Positions 16,664 through 26,747 are shown, counted from the stretch's first letter. The stretch is 64,000 nucleotides of DNA from Arenibacter algicola (GCF_018860365.1 NZ_JAHKPO010000015.1:38913-102912), one strand, 5' to 3'. Notes: generated from the sequence alone by a model not told the origin. Program-made: numbers and translations.

Positions 16664-17896
16664 ATGAACAGTAACATCCTATTTTATATCATCATAGCCA
16701 TTTTGTTGATTCAGTTTTTAATTGAAACTGTGCTGGAATATTTAAATGCCAAACGCTATACGGATGTTGTCCCAAGTGAACTCAACGACGTTTTCGACCA
16801 AGAGGAATACAGAAAATCACAGGAGTATAAGAAAACCAACTATCGTTTTGGGATGGCAAGCTCTGTCTTCTCCTTAAGCCTAACCTTAATTTTTCTAATT
16901 TTTGGGGGATTTGAATGGATAGATACCATTGCCAGGAGCTTTAGCGACAACCCTATTCTGATTGCACTTATTTTTTTCGGAATAATTATGATAGGCAATG
17001 ATATTGTTACAACCCCCTTTTCTTACTACCACACCTTTGTAATTGAGGAAAAATTTGGCTTTAACAAAAGTAGCAAAAAATTATTCTGGACAGATAAAAT
17101 TAAAGGTTGGATTATGATGATGATCATCGGGGGAGGAATACTGTCATTGATCATTTGGTTTTTTCAATGGGCGGGCACCAACTTTTGGATTTATGCCTGG
17201 GCTCTCATAGCCGTTTTTTCACTTTTCATGAACCTGTTTTATAGTAAACTGATCGTGCCCCTTTTCAACAAACAAACTCCCTTGGCAGAAGGTAGTTTAA
17301 AAAGCAAAATAGAAGCTTACGCCAAAAACGTGGGATTTGAATTAAAGAATATATTTGTGATAGATGGATCAAAAAGATCTACCAAGGCCAATGCCTATTT
17401 TTCTGGATTTGGCAAAGAAAAGAGAATAACCCTGTATGATACCTTGATCAACGACCTGGAAGAAGACGAAATTGTAGCGGTGCTTGCACATGAAGTGGGA
17501 CATTACAAAAGAAAACACATCATCTTCAATTTATCCGCCTCTATTTTACTTACCGGTCTCACCTTATTTATCCTTTCAATTTTTATAAATAATCCGGAGG
17601 TATCTTTGGCTATTGGCGTTTCGCAACCTAGTTTTCATGCAGCGCTTATAGGTTTTGGAATCCTATACAGTCCTATTTCGGAAATAACAGGATTGATCAT
17701 GAACGCCATGTCCAGGAAATTTGAATATCAGGCAGATGACTTTGCTAAAAAAACTTTTGCCCCCAAACCTCTGATTACGTCCTTGAAAAAATTATCCAAG
17801 AACAGCCTAAGTAATCTTACACCTCATCCTGCTTATGTTTTTATGCACTATTCACACCCAACCTTGATGTCCAGAATTCAAAACTTAAAGGCATAA
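16664..17896 (+). CDS. M48 family (Ste24/CAAX protease-like) membrane metallopeptidase
   Basis: A 410-residue integral-membrane zinc protease. The layout is that of Ste24/CAAX prenyl protease 1: about seven membrane segments, an N-terminal M48 domain with PFSYYHTFVIEEKFGFN near 120-135, the catalytic HEVGH in VLAHEVGHYKRKH (about 276-288), and the third zinc ligand in EFQAD-like FEYQADDFA (about 350-358). In bacteria these enzymes are thought to process or degrade membrane proteins. No prenylation role is implied. It lies between the RNA methyltransferase and rel genes, all rightward. Confidence 0.92.
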   Translation: MNSNILFYIIIAILLIQFLIETVLEYLNAKRYTDVVPSELNDVFDQEEYRKSQEYKKTNYRFGMASSVFSLSLTLIFLIFGGFEWIDTIARSFSDNPILIALIFFGIIMIGNDIVTTPFSYYHTFVIEEKFGFNKSSKKLFWTDKIKGWIMMMIIGGGILSLIIWFFQWAGTNFWIYAWALIAVFSLFMNLFYSKLIVPLFNKQTPLAEGSLKSKIEAYAKNVGFELKNIFVIDGSKRSTKANAYFSGFGKEKRITLYDTLINDLEEDEIVAVLAHEVGHYKRKHIIFNLSASILLTGLTLFILSIFINNPEVSLAIGVSQPSFHAALIGFGILYSPISEITGLIMNAMSRKFEYQADDFAKKTFAPKPLITSLKKLSKNSLSNLTPHPAYVFMHYSHPTLMSRIQNLKA

Positions 17897-17937
17897 TTTT
17901 TGTTGTCTACTATCATAGTTTGTGCTATTTTTAATTT

Positions 17938-20145
17938 ATGATGACCGAAGCTGCAATAGAGAAAGAAAACAAGGAAATAGCGAAGCAATATAAGGAACTG
18001 CTGCGCATAAGCTATCAAAGTCTTACCGATGAGGATAAGAAATTGATACGCTCTGCCTTTGATATTGCCGTAGATGCCCACAAAAACCAAAGAAGGAAAT
18101 CGGGAGAAGCATATGTTTTCCACCCCATAGCGGTAGCAAAAATTGTGGCTTCCGAAATGGGTTTGGATGCGGTTTCCATAGCATCTGCCCTACTCCATGA
18201 TGTTGTTGAGGATACCGAATACACCCTAGCGGACATAGAACGCCTGTTTGGCGAGACCGTTGCTCGGATCGTAGACGGACTCACTAAGATTGCCCACCTG
18301 AAAAAGGATATGAACATTTCCCAACAGGCGGAAAATTTTAGAAAAATGCTCCTTACCCTTAATGACGATGTAAGGGTTATCATTATAAAGATAGCAGACC
18401 GATATCACAATATGCTCACTATGGATTCCATGCCAGAGCATAAACAAGTGAAGATAGCCTCTGAAACCCTGTACATATACGCCCCATTAGCGCATAGAAT
18501 AGGGCTCTACAATATTAAAACGGAACTGGAAGACCTTAGTCTTAAATACACTGAACCAGATGTTTACGAAGATATTTTAGGTAAGATTGAAGAGTCCAAA
18601 GAAGAACAACAGGCCTATATCGATGCTTTTTCCGGAGTAATAAGCGACTCGCTGGATAAAGAAAATCTCAATTACTACATTAAGGGCCGAATGAAATCTA
18701 TATTCTCCATTCGCCGAAAAATGAAGGTTCAGAATGTATCCTTCGATGAGATTTATGACAAATTTGCGATTCGGATCATATACAAATCGGACCGGCACAA
18801 CGAAAAGTTTTTGGCCTGGAAAATATATTCCATTGTTACTGATCACTTCACCCCTAACCCTGTTCGCTTACGGGATTGGATTTCCTCTCCCAAATCTACA
18901 GGTTATGAAGCCTTACACATCACTGTAATGGGCCCAAAGGGCAAATGGGTAGAAGTTCAGATCCGTAGTGAAAGAATGCACGAAATAGCCGAAAAAGGCT
19001 ATGCCGCGCATTTTAAATACAAGCACGGCAATCAAAAAGAACAGGGAATTGAGGAGTGGCTCAACAAACTACAGGAAGCTCTGGAAAATGCAAATACCAA
19101 TGCGGTTGATTTTGTAGAAGAGTTTAAACTAAACCTTTATTCCAAAGAGATTTTTGTATTCACGCCCAAAGGAGAATTAAAATCCCTACCTAAAGGAGCC
19201 ACCCCTTTAGATTTTGCTTTCAATATACATACCGAAGTGGGCATGCATACCCGTGGGGCCAAAGTAAATGGCAAACTGGTTCCCTTAAATACTACCTTGC
19301 AAAGTGGTGACCAAGTGGACATTCTCACCTCCGACACGGCCAAACCCAGTCAAAGTTGGTTGGATTACGCTACTACGGCAAGGGCCAGGTCTAAAATAAA
19401 ATCCTCCTTAAGGGAAGAAAAGAAATCTACGGCTATGGAGGGCAAAGAAGTCCTTAGACGTAAATTAAAATCCCAGAAAATCACCCTTAACGAGGATACC
19501 ATAAATAAGTTGGTCGTCTATTTTAAGCTCAAGACCAGCTTGGACCTGTTCTATAGAGTGGGCATAGGGGCCATTGACAATCAGATGCTAAAGGATTTTG
19601 CGGCCTCCTATAGTAACGCGTTCATTACTTTCTTTAAAAATAAGATAAAGAGAACCCCGGTTCCGGAGGATATCCACAAGGAAGAAATTACCTCAAAATA
19701 TGACACTCTTGTCTTTGGAAAGGAAGAAGACAAGTTGGAGTATAAATTATCCCAGTGTTGCAATCCCATACCAGGTGACGAGGTATTCGGATTTGTTAGT
19801 GTAAACGATGGAATTAAGGTGCATAAGAAAAACTGTCCCAATGCCATTTCCCTGCAGTCCAACTATGCCTATAGAATCATCTCGGCCAAATGGATCGATT
19901 CTTCCCAAGAAGAATTTACCGTGGAAATAATGCTTACGGGGATAGATAATATAGGTTTGATAAGTGAAATTACCGAGGTAATCTCTGGCAACTTACATGT
20001 GAATATGAGGAATATTAATTTTAGTACGGATGGCGGAACATTCTCGGGAAGAATCACCCTTGTTGTAAAAAACAATGCTATCCTTAAAAAAGTTATAGAT
20101 AATCTAAAGCGCATTAACGGCATCGATAAAGTATCCAGAATTTAA
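17938..20145 (+). CDS. Bifunctional (p)ppGpp synthetase/hydrolase Rel/SpoT
   Basis: A 735-residue long RSH protein that makes and degrades (p)ppGpp, the stringent-response alarmone. The N-terminal HD hydrolase domain is intact (FHPIAVAKIV at about 61-70, HDVVED at 87-92). The synthetase domain follows (about 230-360: GRMKSIFSIRRKM, YDKFAIRIIY, STGYEALHITV, VEVQIRSERMHEIAEKGYAAH). TGS (about 385-445, IFVFTPKGELKSLPKGATPLDFAF), a zinc-finger-like helical region and a C-terminal ACT domain (about 660-735) complete it. The two first codons are both ATG; the second (17941) is equally possible. It is the only long RSH seen here, so it probably does both reactions. Confidence 0.95.
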   Translation: MMTEAAIEKENKEIAKQYKELLRISYQSLTDEDKKLIRSAFDIAVDAHKNQRRKSGEAYVFHPIAVAKIVASEMGLDAVSIASALLHDVVEDTEYTLADIERLFGETVARIVDGLTKIAHLKKDMNISQQAENFRKMLLTLNDDVRVIIIKIADRYHNMLTMDSMPEHKQVKIASETLYIYAPLAHRIGLYNIKTELEDLSLKYTEPDVYEDILGKIEESKEEQQAYIDAFSGVISDSLDKENLNYYIKGRMKSIFSIRRKMKVQNVSFDEIYDKFAIRIIYKSDRHNEKFLAWKIYSIVTDHFTPNPVRLRDWISSPKSTGYEALHITVMGPKGKWVEVQIRSERMHEIAEKGYAAHFKYKHGNQKEQGIEEWLNKLQEALENANTNAVDFVEEFKLNLYSKEIFVFTPKGELKSLPKGATPLDFAFNIHTEVGMHTRGAKVNGKLVPLNTTLQSGDQVDILTSDTAKPSQSWLDYATTARARSKIKSSLREEKKSTAMEGKEVLRRKLKSQKITLNEDTINKLVVYFKLKTSLDLFYRVGIGAIDNQMLKDFAASYSNAFITFFKNKIKRTPVPEDIHKEEITSKYDTLVFGKEEDKLEYKLSQCCNPIPGDEVFGFVSVNDGIKVHKKNCPNAISLQSNYAYRIISAKWIDSSQEEFTVEIMLTGIDNIGLISEITEVISGNLHVNMRNINFSTDGGTFSGRITLVVKNNAILKKVIDNLKRINGIDKVSRI

Positions 20146-20155
20146 ATTTTAACTG

Positions 20156-20163
20156 TACATTTG
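20156..20163 (+). promoter_or_regulatory. Bacteroidota -7 element of the Fur-family gene
   Basis: TACATTTG matches TAnnTTTG and lies 24 nt before the ATG at 20187, immediately after the rel stop codon. It would allow fur-purA transcription independent of rel. Confidence 0.4.
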
Positions 20164-20186
20164 TACCCTAACGCTGGGTAAATGCT

Positions 20187-20642
20187 ATGGGCGAAAATAA
20201 GAATCAAGAAATAGTTAAAAATGTCTTCACCACTTTCCTGGAGGAAAATGGTCACAGAAAAACACCTGAGCGCTACGCAATCTTACAGGAAATCTACGAC
20301 AGCGAAGAACATTTTGATATAGAATCGCTCTATATCACCATGAAAAACAAGAATTATCGCGTAAGCAGGGCCACACTGTATAACACTATTGAGCTTCTCT
20401 TGGAGTGCAAATTGGTAAGAAAACATCAATTTGGAAAAAATCAGGCCCAATACGAAAAATCTTATTTTGACAGGCAGCACGATCATGTAATCCTTACGGA
20501 CACCGGTGAGGTCATGGAATTTTGCGATCCACGTATTCAAAGTATAAAAAAGACCATTGAGGAAGTTTTCAATATTAAGATCAACACTCACTCGCTCTAT
20601 TTTTACGGAACAAAAAATAAAGAAGAGAACACGAATAATTAA
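20187..20642 (+). CDS. Fur-family transcriptional regulator lacking the CxxC zinc site
   Basis: A 151-residue Fur-like repressor. The winged-helix domain is clear ([28 protein letters not shown], then [21 protein letters not shown], about 22-77). The dimerisation domain follows ([21 protein letters not shown]). In classical Fur this region reads HHDH...CxxCG; here the first histidine and both cysteines are replaced (ILTDTG), so the structural zinc site is gone, while HDH and the later HSLYFYG are kept. Metal specificity is therefore uncertain. The gene lies between rel and purA, 16 nt before purA, and the two are probably cotranscribed. Confidence 0.9.
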   Translation: MGENKNQEIVKNVFTTFLEENGHRKTPERYAILQEIYDSEEHFDIESLYITMKNKNYRVSRATLYNTIELLLECKLVRKHQFGKNQAQYEKSYFDRQHDHVILTDTGEVMEFCDPRIQSIKKTIEEVFNIKINTHSLYFYGTKNKEENTNN

Positions 20643-20658
20643 TCCAATTACATAAATA

Positions 20659-21930
20659 ATGGCAGTAGATTTACTACTAGGACTCCAATGGGGAGATGAA
20701 GGAAAAGGGAAAATAGTTGATGTTTTAACAAAAAACTATGACATAATTGCACGTTTCCAAGGTGGACCAAATGCTGGCCACACATTAGAATTTGATGGTA
20801 TAAAACATGTTTTGCATACCATTCCTTCAGGAATTTTCCATAAAACCGCGGTGAACATTGTTGGCAACGGGGTGGTAATAGACCCAGTTATCTTTAAAAA
20901 GGAGCTGGATAATCTTAAAAAGTTCAATCTAGATATTAAATCAAAATTATTTATCTCTAGAAAGGCCCACTTAATTCTGCCCACCCACCGGTTACTGGAT
21001 GCTGCTTCGGAAACCGCCAAAGGCAAGGCCAAAATTGGATCCACTCTAAAAGGTATTGGCCCGACCTATATGGACAAAACCGGAAGGAACGGAATGAGGG
21101 TAGGCGATTTGGAATTCTCGGACTGGAAAGAAAAATACAGGATACTGGCCAACAAACACGAGGCCATGATCAGCTTTTACAATGTAGAGATTCAATATGA
21201 CCTAAAGGAATTGGAGGCCGACTTCTTTATGGCGGTAGAAGAACTAAAAAAATTAACCTTCATAGATAGCGAAGAGTATATTTTCAATGCTCAGAGGGAA
21301 GGTAAAAAAATATTGGCGGAAGGCGCACAGGGATCCCTATTGGATATCGATTTTGGAACCTATCCTTTTGTAACCTCATCCAATACTACGGCAGCGGGAG
21401 CATGTACAGGATTGGGAGTGGCACCAAATAAAATAGGTAGCGTATTGGGTATTTTCAAAGCGTATACCACTCGTGTAGGCAGTGGTCCTTTCCCTACAGA
21501 ACTTTTTGATGAGGACGGTGCAACCATGGGCAAGGTCGGCAACGAGTTTGGCGCAACCACAGGTAGACCAAGACGATGCGGATGGTTAGACCTGGTAGCA
21601 CTTAAATACGCCGTTGAAATTAATGGGGTTACGGAATTGATGATGATGAAGGCGGACGTGCTTAGTGGTTTTAAAACTCTAAAAGTTTGTACGGCATACA
21701 ACTATAAAGGAAAACAAATTAAACATTTACCCTATAGCATAGAACCGGAATATGTGACCCCGGTATACACGGAAATGAAGGGTTGGGCAAAGGATTTGAC
21801 CAAAATGAGCAAGTCCGATGAACTTCCGGACACCTTAATGGATTACATAAAGTTCTTGGAAAAAGAACTGGAAGTCCCCATTAAGATTGTTTCGGTAGGA
21901 CCAGATAGGACCCAGACCATATATCGATAA
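20659..21930 (+). CDS. purA: Adenylosuccinate synthase
   Basis: GTP-dependent cytosolic enzyme that joins IMP and aspartate to adenylosuccinate, the first committed step to AMP. The 423 residues match the family. Visible are the phosphate-binding loop GLQWGDEGKGK (about 8-18) with the catalytic aspartate, the GGPNAGHT loop (about 35-42) with the catalytic histidine, IGSTLKGIGPTY (about 127-138), EGAQGSLLDIDFGTYPFVTSS (about 221-241) and TTGRPRRCGWLDL (about 297-309). It follows the Fur-like gene by 16 nt and is followed by a strong terminator. Confidence 0.97.
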   Translation: MAVDLLLGLQWGDEGKGKIVDVLTKNYDIIARFQGGPNAGHTLEFDGIKHVLHTIPSGIFHKTAVNIVGNGVVIDPVIFKKELDNLKKFNLDIKSKLFISRKAHLILPTHRLLDAASETAKGKAKIGSTLKGIGPTYMDKTGRNGMRVGDLEFSDWKEKYRILANKHEAMISFYNVEIQYDLKELEADFFMAVEELKKLTFIDSEEYIFNAQREGKKILAEGAQGSLLDIDFGTYPFVTSSNTTAAGACTGLGVAPNKIGSVLGIFKAYTTRVGSGPFPTELFDEDGATMGKVGNEFGATTGRPRRCGWLDLVALKYAVEINGVTELMMMKADVLSGFKTLKVCTAYNYKGKQIKHLPYSIEPEYVTPVYTEMKGWAKDLTKMSKSDELPDTLMDYIKFLEKELEVPIKIVSVGPDRTQTIYR

Positions 21931-21931
21931 C

Positions 21932-21962
21932 AAAAAGGCCATCTTAAAAGATGGCTTTTTTG
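21932..21962 (+). terminator. Intrinsic terminator of purA
   Basis: A stem of eight perfect pairs (GCCATCTT 21938-21945 with AAGATGGC 21948-21955), lengthened by A-T pairs to about 15, has a very small loop and ends in seven T residues. It begins one base after the purA stop codon. Confidence 0.88.
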
Positions 21963-22018
21963 TTATTGGTGTTTTACTAAAACTATCCCAAACTATATTA
22001 TCCTCCCTCAAAATATAC

Positions 22019-22026
22019 TATTTTTG
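22019..22026 (+). promoter_or_regulatory. Bacteroidota -7 element of the OstA-like gene
   Basis: TATTTTTG, exact TAnnTTTG match, lies 17 nt before the TTG start at 22043 and just after the purA terminator. Confidence 0.45.
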
Positions 22027-22042
22027 ACCAAAATTTTAAACA

Positions 22043-24058
22043 TTGCTTAAGTCCATATTATTCTTATTTATTGTATTCATTTGTTGGAATGGCCGGGGCC
22101 AGGAGCCCAAGACGGAGGTTAAACAAATAAACATTGTTTATGGGGCCAACTTCACCAAAGATGAAAAACAATATCCCGGAGCAGCCATCTTTAGCAAGGA
22201 TGATCGGCAAGTGCAATTTGAACACGAAGGAGCGGATCTATGGTGCGATATTGCCATCTATTATCAAAAAGAAAATAAACTCAAGGCCATTGGGAACATT
22301 AAATTGCAACAGGGAGATTCCGTACAATTGACCAGCGGCAAAATTGATTATGATGGCAACCTAAACCTTGCCAAGGCCTGGGAAAATGTGGTATTGAACC
22401 ATACCAGTATGACGCTTACCACGGACACCTTGCGGTTTGACCGGGAAAAACAAGAGGCTTTCTATGAACATAACGGAACAGTAGTTGATTCCTCCAATAC
22501 GCTTACCAGTAAAATAGGGCGCTACTTTACACAACTTAAAAAATCCCAGTTCTTGCAAAGTGTGAACCTTGTGAACCCAGAATTCAATTTGGTCTCAAAG
22601 CAGTTGGATTATTATACCGAGTCCAAAAATGCCTATTTGTACGGTCCATCCACCATTACCGGAGAAACCTATAAAATGTACTGTGAACGTGGGTTCTATG
22701 ACACTAAAATCGAAAACGGATACGGAATCAAGAATACCCGTATAGACTATAATAACCGTATTATTACAGGGGATAGCTTATATTTTGACAAAAAAACGGA
22801 ATTTGCCTCCGCAACGAACAATATTACCATAAGGGACACCATAAACAATGGATTGATCAGGGCGCACTATGCAGAAGTATATAAGGCCAAGGATTCCGTT
22901 TTTGCCACCAAAAGGGCAGTATCTATCAATCTGGTAGAGCAGGATTCCCTATATATGCACGGTGATACCCTAATGATCACGGGCAAGCCGGAACAACGTA
23001 TCCTAAGGGCATTCAGGAATGCCAAATTCTACAAGACCGATTTAAGCGGTAAGTGCGATTCCATCCATTTCAACCAAAAAACTGGTATTACCGAATTAAT
23101 TACCAATCCGATTATTTGGAACGGCGAAAATCAGATGACCGGGGACAGTATCCACTTACTTTCCAACCTGGAAACGGAAAAATTGGATTCCTTAAAAGTT
23201 ATCAATAATGCCTTTATTGTTTCTTTGGATACGGTGGGCAAAGTAGGCTACAATCAGGCGAAGGGCAAGGATCTATTCGGAAAATTTATAGACAATAAAC
23301 TAAGTCTTATCGACCTTGTAAAAAACACCGAGGTGATCTACTACATGTACAATGATGATCAGGAACTTATTGGAATAGACAAGACCATATGTAGTGCCAT
23401 TAGAATGACCCTCGCCAATAATGAGATTGAGGATATTACCTTTATTACCAATCCTGATGGCGATATTTTCCCGGAAAAGGAACTCCCTGAAAACAGTAGG
23501 CTATTGAAAGGTTTTATTTGGCGTGGAAAGGAAAGGATTCTTAGCAAGGACGATATCTTTGATGAGGACGACAACAACATTAAACTAGTTACCATTCGAG
23601 GAGTGGAAAACCCTATAGATTTGGACGTGGAGCCAGAGGAGGCCCAAGAGGATCAAAGGAAACGGGATTCCATAAATTCTTCAAAGTTATTGCCTCCCAA
23701 TCCTTTGAAGAAAATGGAACCAACCAAAAAAGATCAACAGAAAAAGGAGCCCAAACCCAGCGTTTCTGAATCAAAAACAGAGGTACGTTACGAGGAGGGC
23801 GACAAAGAGGACGGTCTGGATCCCGGTTACTATTTAATAGCGAACGTTTTTGAGGTGAAGGAAAATTATGAGAAATTCATGAAAAGCCTAACTAAAAAAG
23901 GTTTAAAACCCCAACACTTTTTACGAAATTTCAACCAATACCACTATGTCTATTTAGAGCGCTATAACACCTGGGAAGAAGCGCTCCAATCGCGCAACGA
24001 CAATTTTAATGGTAATTACATGGAAGAAACCTGGATTTTAAGGATCCTTGACAAATAG
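22043..24058 (+). CDS. OstA/LptA-like exported protein with C-terminal SPOR-like region
   Basis: A 671-residue exported protein. The start is TTG at 22043, because an in-frame stop (TAA at 22037) excludes anything further upstream and the signal peptide (LKSILFLFIVFICWNGRGQ) begins here. Residues about 25-500 show the repeated short beta-strand pattern of OstA/LptA proteins (GDSVQLTSGKIDYDG, TLTTDTLRFDREKQEAFYEHNG, GDSLYFDKKTEFA), the beta-jellyroll that carries lipopolysaccharide across the periplasm. A charged, proline/lysine-rich linker (about 530-600) precedes a SPOR-like domain (about 602-670: YYLIANVFEVKENYEKFMKSL). Role in lipopolysaccharide transport is inferred from the fold. The aminotransferase gene follows after 5 nt. 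Confidence 0.82.
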   Translation: MLKSILFLFIVFICWNGRGQEPKTEVKQINIVYGANFTKDEKQYPGAAIFSKDDRQVQFEHEGADLWCDIAIYYQKENKLKAIGNIKLQQGDSVQLTSGKIDYDGNLNLAKAWENVVLNHTSMTLTTDTLRFDREKQEAFYEHNGTVVDSSNTLTSKIGRYFTQLKKSQFLQSVNLVNPEFNLVSKQLDYYTESKNAYLYGPSTITGETYKMYCERGFYDTKIENGYGIKNTRIDYNNRIITGDSLYFDKKTEFASATNNITIRDTINNGLIRAHYAEVYKAKDSVFATKRAVSINLVEQDSLYMHGDTLMITGKPEQRILRAFRNAKFYKTDLSGKCDSIHFNQKTGITELITNPIIWNGENQMTGDSIHLLSNLETEKLDSLKVINNAFIVSLDTVGKVGYNQAKGKDLFGKFIDNKLSLIDLVKNTEVIYYMYNDDQELIGIDKTICSAIRMTLANNEIEDITFITNPDGDIFPEKELPENSRLLKGFIWRGKERILSKDDIFDEDDNNIKLVTIRGVENPIDLDVEPEEAQEDQRKRDSINSSKLLPPNPLKKMEPTKKDQQKKEPKPSVSESKTEVRYEEGDKEDGLDPGYYLIANVFEVKENYEKFMKSLTKKGLKPQHFLRNFNQYHYVYLERYNTWEEALQSRNDNFNGNYMEETWILRILDK

Positions 24059-24063
24059 AACAA

Positions 24064-25245
24064 ATGAAAGAGGATTATTTTAAGTACCAGGCACAAACTT
24101 CTTCACACCCTTTGGCTTTGGAAATTTCACACGCCAAGGGAAGTTATATTTACGACACCAAAGGAAGGGCACATCTCGATTTTGTTGCCGGAGTATCCGC
24201 GTGCAGCCTGGGACATTGCCATCCAAGAGTGGTAAATGCCATTCAGGATCAAGTACAGAAATATATGCACGTAATGGTCTATGGCGAATACATTCAGGAA
24301 CCCGCCGTTGCCTATACCAAGTTGCTGGCAAGCCTTCTCCCTGCACCGTTGGAAACCACCTATTTGGTGAATTCCGGGACGGAAGCCATTGAAGGGGCAT
24401 TAAAATTGGCCAGAAGGTTTACAGGGAGAAGTCAAATTTTATCAGCCAAGAATGCTTACCACGGAAATACCATGGGAAGTTTAAGCATTATGGGCTATGA
24501 AGAGCGTAAAAGTGCTTTTAGACCACTTATCCCAGATGTTGGTTTCATTCGTTTTAATTCCGAAGAGGATTTATTAAAAATAACGGAAAGAACTGCGGGA
24601 GTAGTTTTGGAGACCATTCAAGGTGGAGCCGGTTTTATTTTACCGGAGAACGGGTACTTAAAAAAGGTAAGGGAACGATGTACCGCTATGGGAGCCATGC
24701 TAATCCTTGATGAAATACAACCTGGATTTGGGCGCACCGGAAAGTTGTTCGCCTTTGAGCACTATGATTGTGTTCCGGATATTCTGGTTATTGGAAAGGG
24801 AATGGCCGGTGGTTTGCCGGTAGGCGCATTTGTAGCTTCCCACCACATGATGCAATCACTAATAGAGAACCCTAAACTAGGTCATATTACCACCTTTGGA
24901 GGCAATCCTGTAATTGCTGCGGCCTGTCTAGCAACCCTGCAGGAAATAACCGAAAGCAAGCTTATTCAGGAATCCTTGGAAAAGGAAGCACTTTTTAGAA
25001 AACTTTTGCAGCAACCATTAATAAAGGAAATTCGAGGTAAAGGATTGATGTTGGCTTTAATAATGGAAAAACCTGAAGTGGCCAATGAGGTAATCCTTAA
25101 ATGTGCCGAGAAAGGCCTAATATTATTTTGGCTACTTTTTGAACCAAATGCAATTCGTATATCACCGCCATTGACCATTAACAATCAGGAAATTAGCCTT
25201 GGCTGTGCGCTAATTCTAGAGGTATTGAACGGCCTTAAACAATAA
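24064..25245 (+). CDS. Class III pyridoxal-phosphate aminotransferase
   Basis: A 393-residue PLP-dependent transaminase of the acetylornithine/ornithine/GABA group. Characteristic elements are GVSACSLGHCHPRVVNAI (about 43-60), NSGTEAIEGALKLAR (about 102-116), LDEIQPGFGRTGKLFAFEH (about 218-236) and the Schiff-base lysine in LVIGKGMAGGLPVGAF (about 243-258). The substrate cannot be fixed by eye; other arginine-pathway genes are not adjacent, so acetylornithine aminotransferase is only one option. It lies 5 nt after the OstA-like gene and is probably cotranscribed. Confidence 0.88.
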   Translation: MKEDYFKYQAQTSSHPLALEISHAKGSYIYDTKGRAHLDFVAGVSACSLGHCHPRVVNAIQDQVQKYMHVMVYGEYIQEPAVAYTKLLASLLPAPLETTYLVNSGTEAIEGALKLARRFTGRSQILSAKNAYHGNTMGSLSIMGYEERKSAFRPLIPDVGFIRFNSEEDLLKITERTAGVVLETIQGGAGFILPENGYLKKVRERCTAMGAMLILDEIQPGFGRTGKLFAFEHYDCVPDILVIGKGMAGGLPVGAFVASHHMMQSLIENPKLGHITTFGGNPVIAAACLATLQEITESKLIQESLEKEALFRKLLQQPLIKEIRGKGLMLALIMEKPEVANEVILKCAEKGLILFWLLFEPNAIRISPPLTINNQEISLGCALILEVLNGLKQ

Positions 25246-25340
25246 ATTGTTAACTAATTTGTTAATATAATAGACCAAATCTGTCGGAATTAAGGGTTTC
25301 AAAAGACTACTTTAGTTCCAATGAATAATTAGAAGTTCCT

Positions 25341-26741
25341 ATGGCGTTAGAACCAAACGAGAGACCAGGGCAACCAATTGCTAAGTTTGAATCCATGCTT
25401 AAGACAGATGATGTCTACTTCTTTGACGCGGAAGATTTTCAAGATATTATTCACCACTACCTCAATAACGGTAAAATTGCATTGGCCAAAAAAGCCATTA
25501 AAATTGGACTACAACAGCATCCCGGCAGTATAGAACTTAAGTTATTGTCCATAGAAGTCCTTGTGTTTGAAAATAATCTGGAGCTGGCAGAGAAGATGCT
25601 GGATGAGCTACAGGTATTAGACAGCAATAATGAGGAAATATACATTCAAAGGGCCAATATTTATTCCAAAAAAGACAATCACGAAGCGGCAGTCTCTCTT
25701 TTGACCCATGCATTGAATTTAACCGACGACAGTTTTGACATCCATTCCTTACTAGGGATGGAATATTTGTTCATGGATAATTTTGAGGACGCCAAACAAA
25801 ATTTCATGATGTGCGTATCCTATGACGAAGAGGATTATTCATCACTTTACAATGTTATCTATTGTTTTGAATTTCTTGAGGATTACGACGGAGCCATCGT
25901 GTACTTAAATGATTATCTTGAACGTAACCCTTATAGCGAAGTAGCGTGGCACCAATTGGGCAAAATGTATTTTACGAAAAAGATGCACAAGGAGGCCTTA
26001 ACCGCTTTTGACTTTGCCATTATTTCCGATGACAGTTTTATAGGTGCCTATTTTGAAAAGGGGAAAGTTCTTGAAAAAATGGGTAGATACAATGAGGCCA
26101 TTGAGAATTATGAGACCACCATTGCCATTGAAGACCCTACTTCCCATGCTTATTTAAGGATCGGCAGATGTCACGAAAAATTAAAGAATGATGAATTGGC
26201 CAAATCCTATTATTACAGAACGGTTCATGAGGATCCGTTGTTGGATAAGGGATGGTTGGCAATTACGGAATACTACATTAGACAGGAGGATTATAAAAAG
26301 GCACTGTACTACATCAATAAAGCCATAAATATTGATGGGGAAAATTCCAAGTACTGGAAAAAATGTGGAAAGATCCACGCCACTTTAAAAAATAATGACG
26401 AAGCCTATTATGCTTATCAGCAGGCAGTAGACCTAGGAAATTATGAATTTGACACTTGGTTTCATTGGGCCGATGTGGCAGTACAAAACCTGGACGTTCA
26501 TGCGGCCATAGAAATATTGCTACAAGGTCATGAATTTTATCCACAGCGATGTGAAATGCAGTATAAAATGGCAGGATTTTATCTGCTAATAAGCGATTTC
26601 CCCAGAGCTCAATACAGATTGCTCAACGCCCTTAAAATAGACCTTGACCAACTACATTTATTTGAGGATGAATTTCCCCAATTCTTCAACACGGAGTGGG
26701 CCCAAAACTTAATTGAGGATGTGAAAAAAGCTTCCAGATAA
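25341..26741 (+). CDS. Tetratricopeptide repeat protein
   Basis: A 466-residue soluble protein consisting almost entirely of TPR helical hairpins. At least ten 34-residue repeats are visible from about residue 30 to 430, with A-x4-Y/F and A/G-x2-Y patterns (for example AVSLLTHALNLTDDSFDIHSLLGMEY, EAIENYETTIAIEDPTSHAYLRIGRC, KALYYINKAINIDGENSKYWKKCGKI). There is no signal peptide or catalytic domain, so it is a cytoplasmic scaffold or adaptor of unknown partner. It is rightward like its neighbours; the 95-nt gap upstream could hold its own promoter, where only the near-match TACTTTAG is seen. Confidence 0.88.
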   Translation: MALEPNERPGQPIAKFESMLKTDDVYFFDAEDFQDIIHHYLNNGKIALAKKAIKIGLQQHPGSIELKLLSIEVLVFENNLELAEKMLDELQVLDSNNEEIYIQRANIYSKKDNHEAAVSLLTHALNLTDDSFDIHSLLGMEYLFMDNFEDAKQNFMMCVSYDEEDYSSLYNVIYCFEFLEDYDGAIVYLNDYLERNPYSEVAWHQLGKMYFTKKMHKEALTAFDFAIISDDSFIGAYFEKGKVLEKMGRYNEAIENYETTIAIEDPTSHAYLRIGRCHEKLKNDELAKSYYYRTVHEDPLLDKGWLAITEYYIRQEDYKKALYYINKAINIDGENSKYWKKCGKIHATLKNNDEAYYAYQQAVDLGNYEFDTWFHWADVAVQNLDVHAAIEILLQGHEFYPQRCEMQYKMAGFYLLISDFPRAQYRLLNALKIDLDQLHLFEDEFPQFFNTEWAQNLIEDVKKASR

Positions 26742-26747
26742 ATAAAC

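Noticed and set aside
18015..18383. 122-residue open frame antisense to the Rel/SpoT gene
   Set aside because: It lies wholly inside the HD domain of Rel on the other strand and has biased serine-rich composition typical of antisense frames.
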